A stretch of DNA of 64,000 nucleotides from Trueperaceae bacterium (lineage in GTDB: Bacteria > Deinococcota > Deinococci > Deinococcales > Trueperaceae). Numbering within the stretch: the stretch's first letter is position 1; every line of letters begins with the position of its first letter. The notes below the pieces were generated by a model, which had not been told where the DNA came from, did no database searches, and was given only the letters and a program-made list of their open reading frames with translations. The stretch lies in contig PAMQ01000014.1 in the NCBI GenBank assembly GCA_002707365.1, positions 10,638 to 74,637 of the forward strand, in the 5' to 3' direction. Shown here piece after piece: positions 63,279-64,000 of the stretch. The position numbers and the translations under genes were made by a program.

Positions 63279-64000
63279 TCATGGCCGGGTTGAACTACCA
63301 TCAGGAAGTCGCGTCTGAGTCCAGGTTTCCACAGAGTCCTTGCAAGGAAATTTAGCGGCAAGACTCTCGTTTACATCTATACCCAGTCCTGGTATGGCGT
63401 TGGGATACATGTAGCCGTTTCTAACCTCGGGCGTACCAGGGAAGATTTCGTAAACAATTTCTGGAAATTGACACCACTCCTGGACGCCGAAATTATGTGC
63501 CCACAAGTCGAGATGTAAATTTGCGGCATGACCCACTGGAGAGGTATCAGCAGGTCCATGCCAAGCAGTTCTAATGCCAAACATTGAGGCGAAAGCAGCT
63601 ACTTTCCAAGCAGGCGTGATTCCCCCCATTTGACTTACGTGCATCCTAATGAAGTCAATTAATCTTTCAGTAATAAGGGGTTGCCACTCACGGGGATGGT
63701 TGAAGAGCTCGCCCATCGCCAAGGGCGTGGCTGTCTGTTGGCGGACAAAACGGAACCACTCAAGATCTTCTGGTGACAGAACATCCTCAAGGAAAAAAAG
63801 TCGAAACTCCTCAACATCTTTAGCAAACTGGACACCATCCACGGGAGCGAGTCGCTCGTGAACATCATGTAAAAGTTCGATGTTATCGCCGATCTCGCTT
63901 CTCACGTGCTCAATCATATTGAGAGTGTTGCGGGTGTAGCTACGTGGGTCAAAATAGGCTCCGCTCTGGGCCCCTTCAGGTTTAATTAGATCGGAAGCCT
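63279..64000 (-). CDS. Enolase-superfamily sugar acid dehydratase, 5'-truncated
   Basis: C-terminal part of a mandelate racemase/muconate lactonizing-type enzyme, close to the D-mannonate or galactarate dehydratase (RspA/ManD) group: VDGVQFAKDVEEFRLFFLED, a Glu in MGELFNHP, HVSQMGGITPAWK, AWHGPADTSPVGHAANLHLD. The frame continues past the ATG at 63917 to the window edge (PRSYTRNTLNMIEHV), so the N-terminal domain and some metal ligands lie outside. It probably dehydrates a hexonate, with the downstream SDR acting on the same route. Confidence 0.85.
   Translation of the reverse strand, partial: ASDLIKPEGAQSGAYFDPRSYTRNTLNMIEHVRSEIGDNIELLHDVHERLAPVDGVQFAKDVEEFRLFFLEDVLSPEDLEWFRFVRQQTATPLAMGELFNHPREWQPLITERLIDFIRMHVSQMGGITPAWKVAAFASMFGIRTAWHGPADTSPVGHAANLHLDLWAHNFGVQEWCQFPEIVYEIFPGTPEVRNGYMYPNAIPGLGIDVNESLAAKFPCKDSVETWTQTRLPDGSSTRP

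Overview
The window reads as a chromosomal segment of a free-living, aerobic, probably marine bacterium related to Deinococcota (Thermus / Deinococcus / Truepera side). The case rests on protein likenesses judged from memory, not on a search. The methionyl-tRNA synthetase closely follows the Thermus enzyme and carries a C-terminal tRNA-binding domain. The prolyl-tRNA synthetase is the short archaeal-like type ending in a lone Tyr, as in Thermus. System I cytochrome c maturation, CtaA/CtaB/SURF1 and an ImuB/ImuC-type mutasome are also present. No rRNA, tRNA, CRISPR array, transposase or phage gene was found. Genes are densely packed on both strands, and GTG or TTG starts are common.

Layout. 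1-8.8 kb: AEC transporter (cut by the edge), Zn alcohol dehydrogenase, ABC exporter, metallo-beta-lactamase-like protein with altered metal ligands, two SDRs, secreted protein, EamA transporter, small zinc-ribbon membrane protein. 8.9-14.2 kb: sugar or polyol module with two Gfo/Idh/MocA oxidoreductases, a PhyH dioxygenase plus a decayed PhyH fragment, and a GH32-like protein lacking key catalytic residues. 14.2-16.4 kb: a compositionally distinct four-gene island (cysteine-free ribosomal protein L33, unknown 90-aa protein, FAD/NAD(P) oxidoreductase, unknown 146-aa protein) behind a long perfect palindrome; this looks like a metal-responsive, transferred operon. 17-25.7 kb: HAD phosphatase, secreted protein, S41 protease, HtrA protease, flavin reductase, DEAD-box helicase, secreted metalloprotease. 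25.8-32 kb: GH13-like protein and the imuB-DUF6504-imuC translesion synthesis cassette.

32.3-49.3 kb: lipoprotein, second zinc-ribbon protein, Xth, MetG, DCC thiol protein, ProS, IlvE, GalE, secreted protein, PIG-L deacetylase, ctaA-ctaB-surf1, transaldolase, and the divergent pair mocA-like / xdhC. 49.3-59.7 kb: a tightly coupled minus-strand operon ccdA-ccmA-B-C-D-E-F-G-H-ccmI/cytochrome c-Rieske, followed by an LVIVD/PA-domain secreted protein. 60.2-64 kb: YugP-type metallopeptidase, SDR, MsrA, SDR, and an enolase-superfamily dehydratase cut by the edge.

Functionally the window joins respiratory-chain assembly (heme A synthesis, c-type cytochrome maturation, Cu-A/oxidase assembly), envelope protein quality control (HtrA, CtpA, secreted proteases), DNA repair and mutagenesis (Xth, ImuB/ImuC) and scavenging of sugars or sugar acids. 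The least explained elements are the L33/FAD island with its palindrome, a three-copy dispersed repeat, two perfect intragenic inverted repeats in the ccm operon, a structured leader before ctaA, and three enzyme-fold proteins that lack expected catalytic or metal-binding residues.
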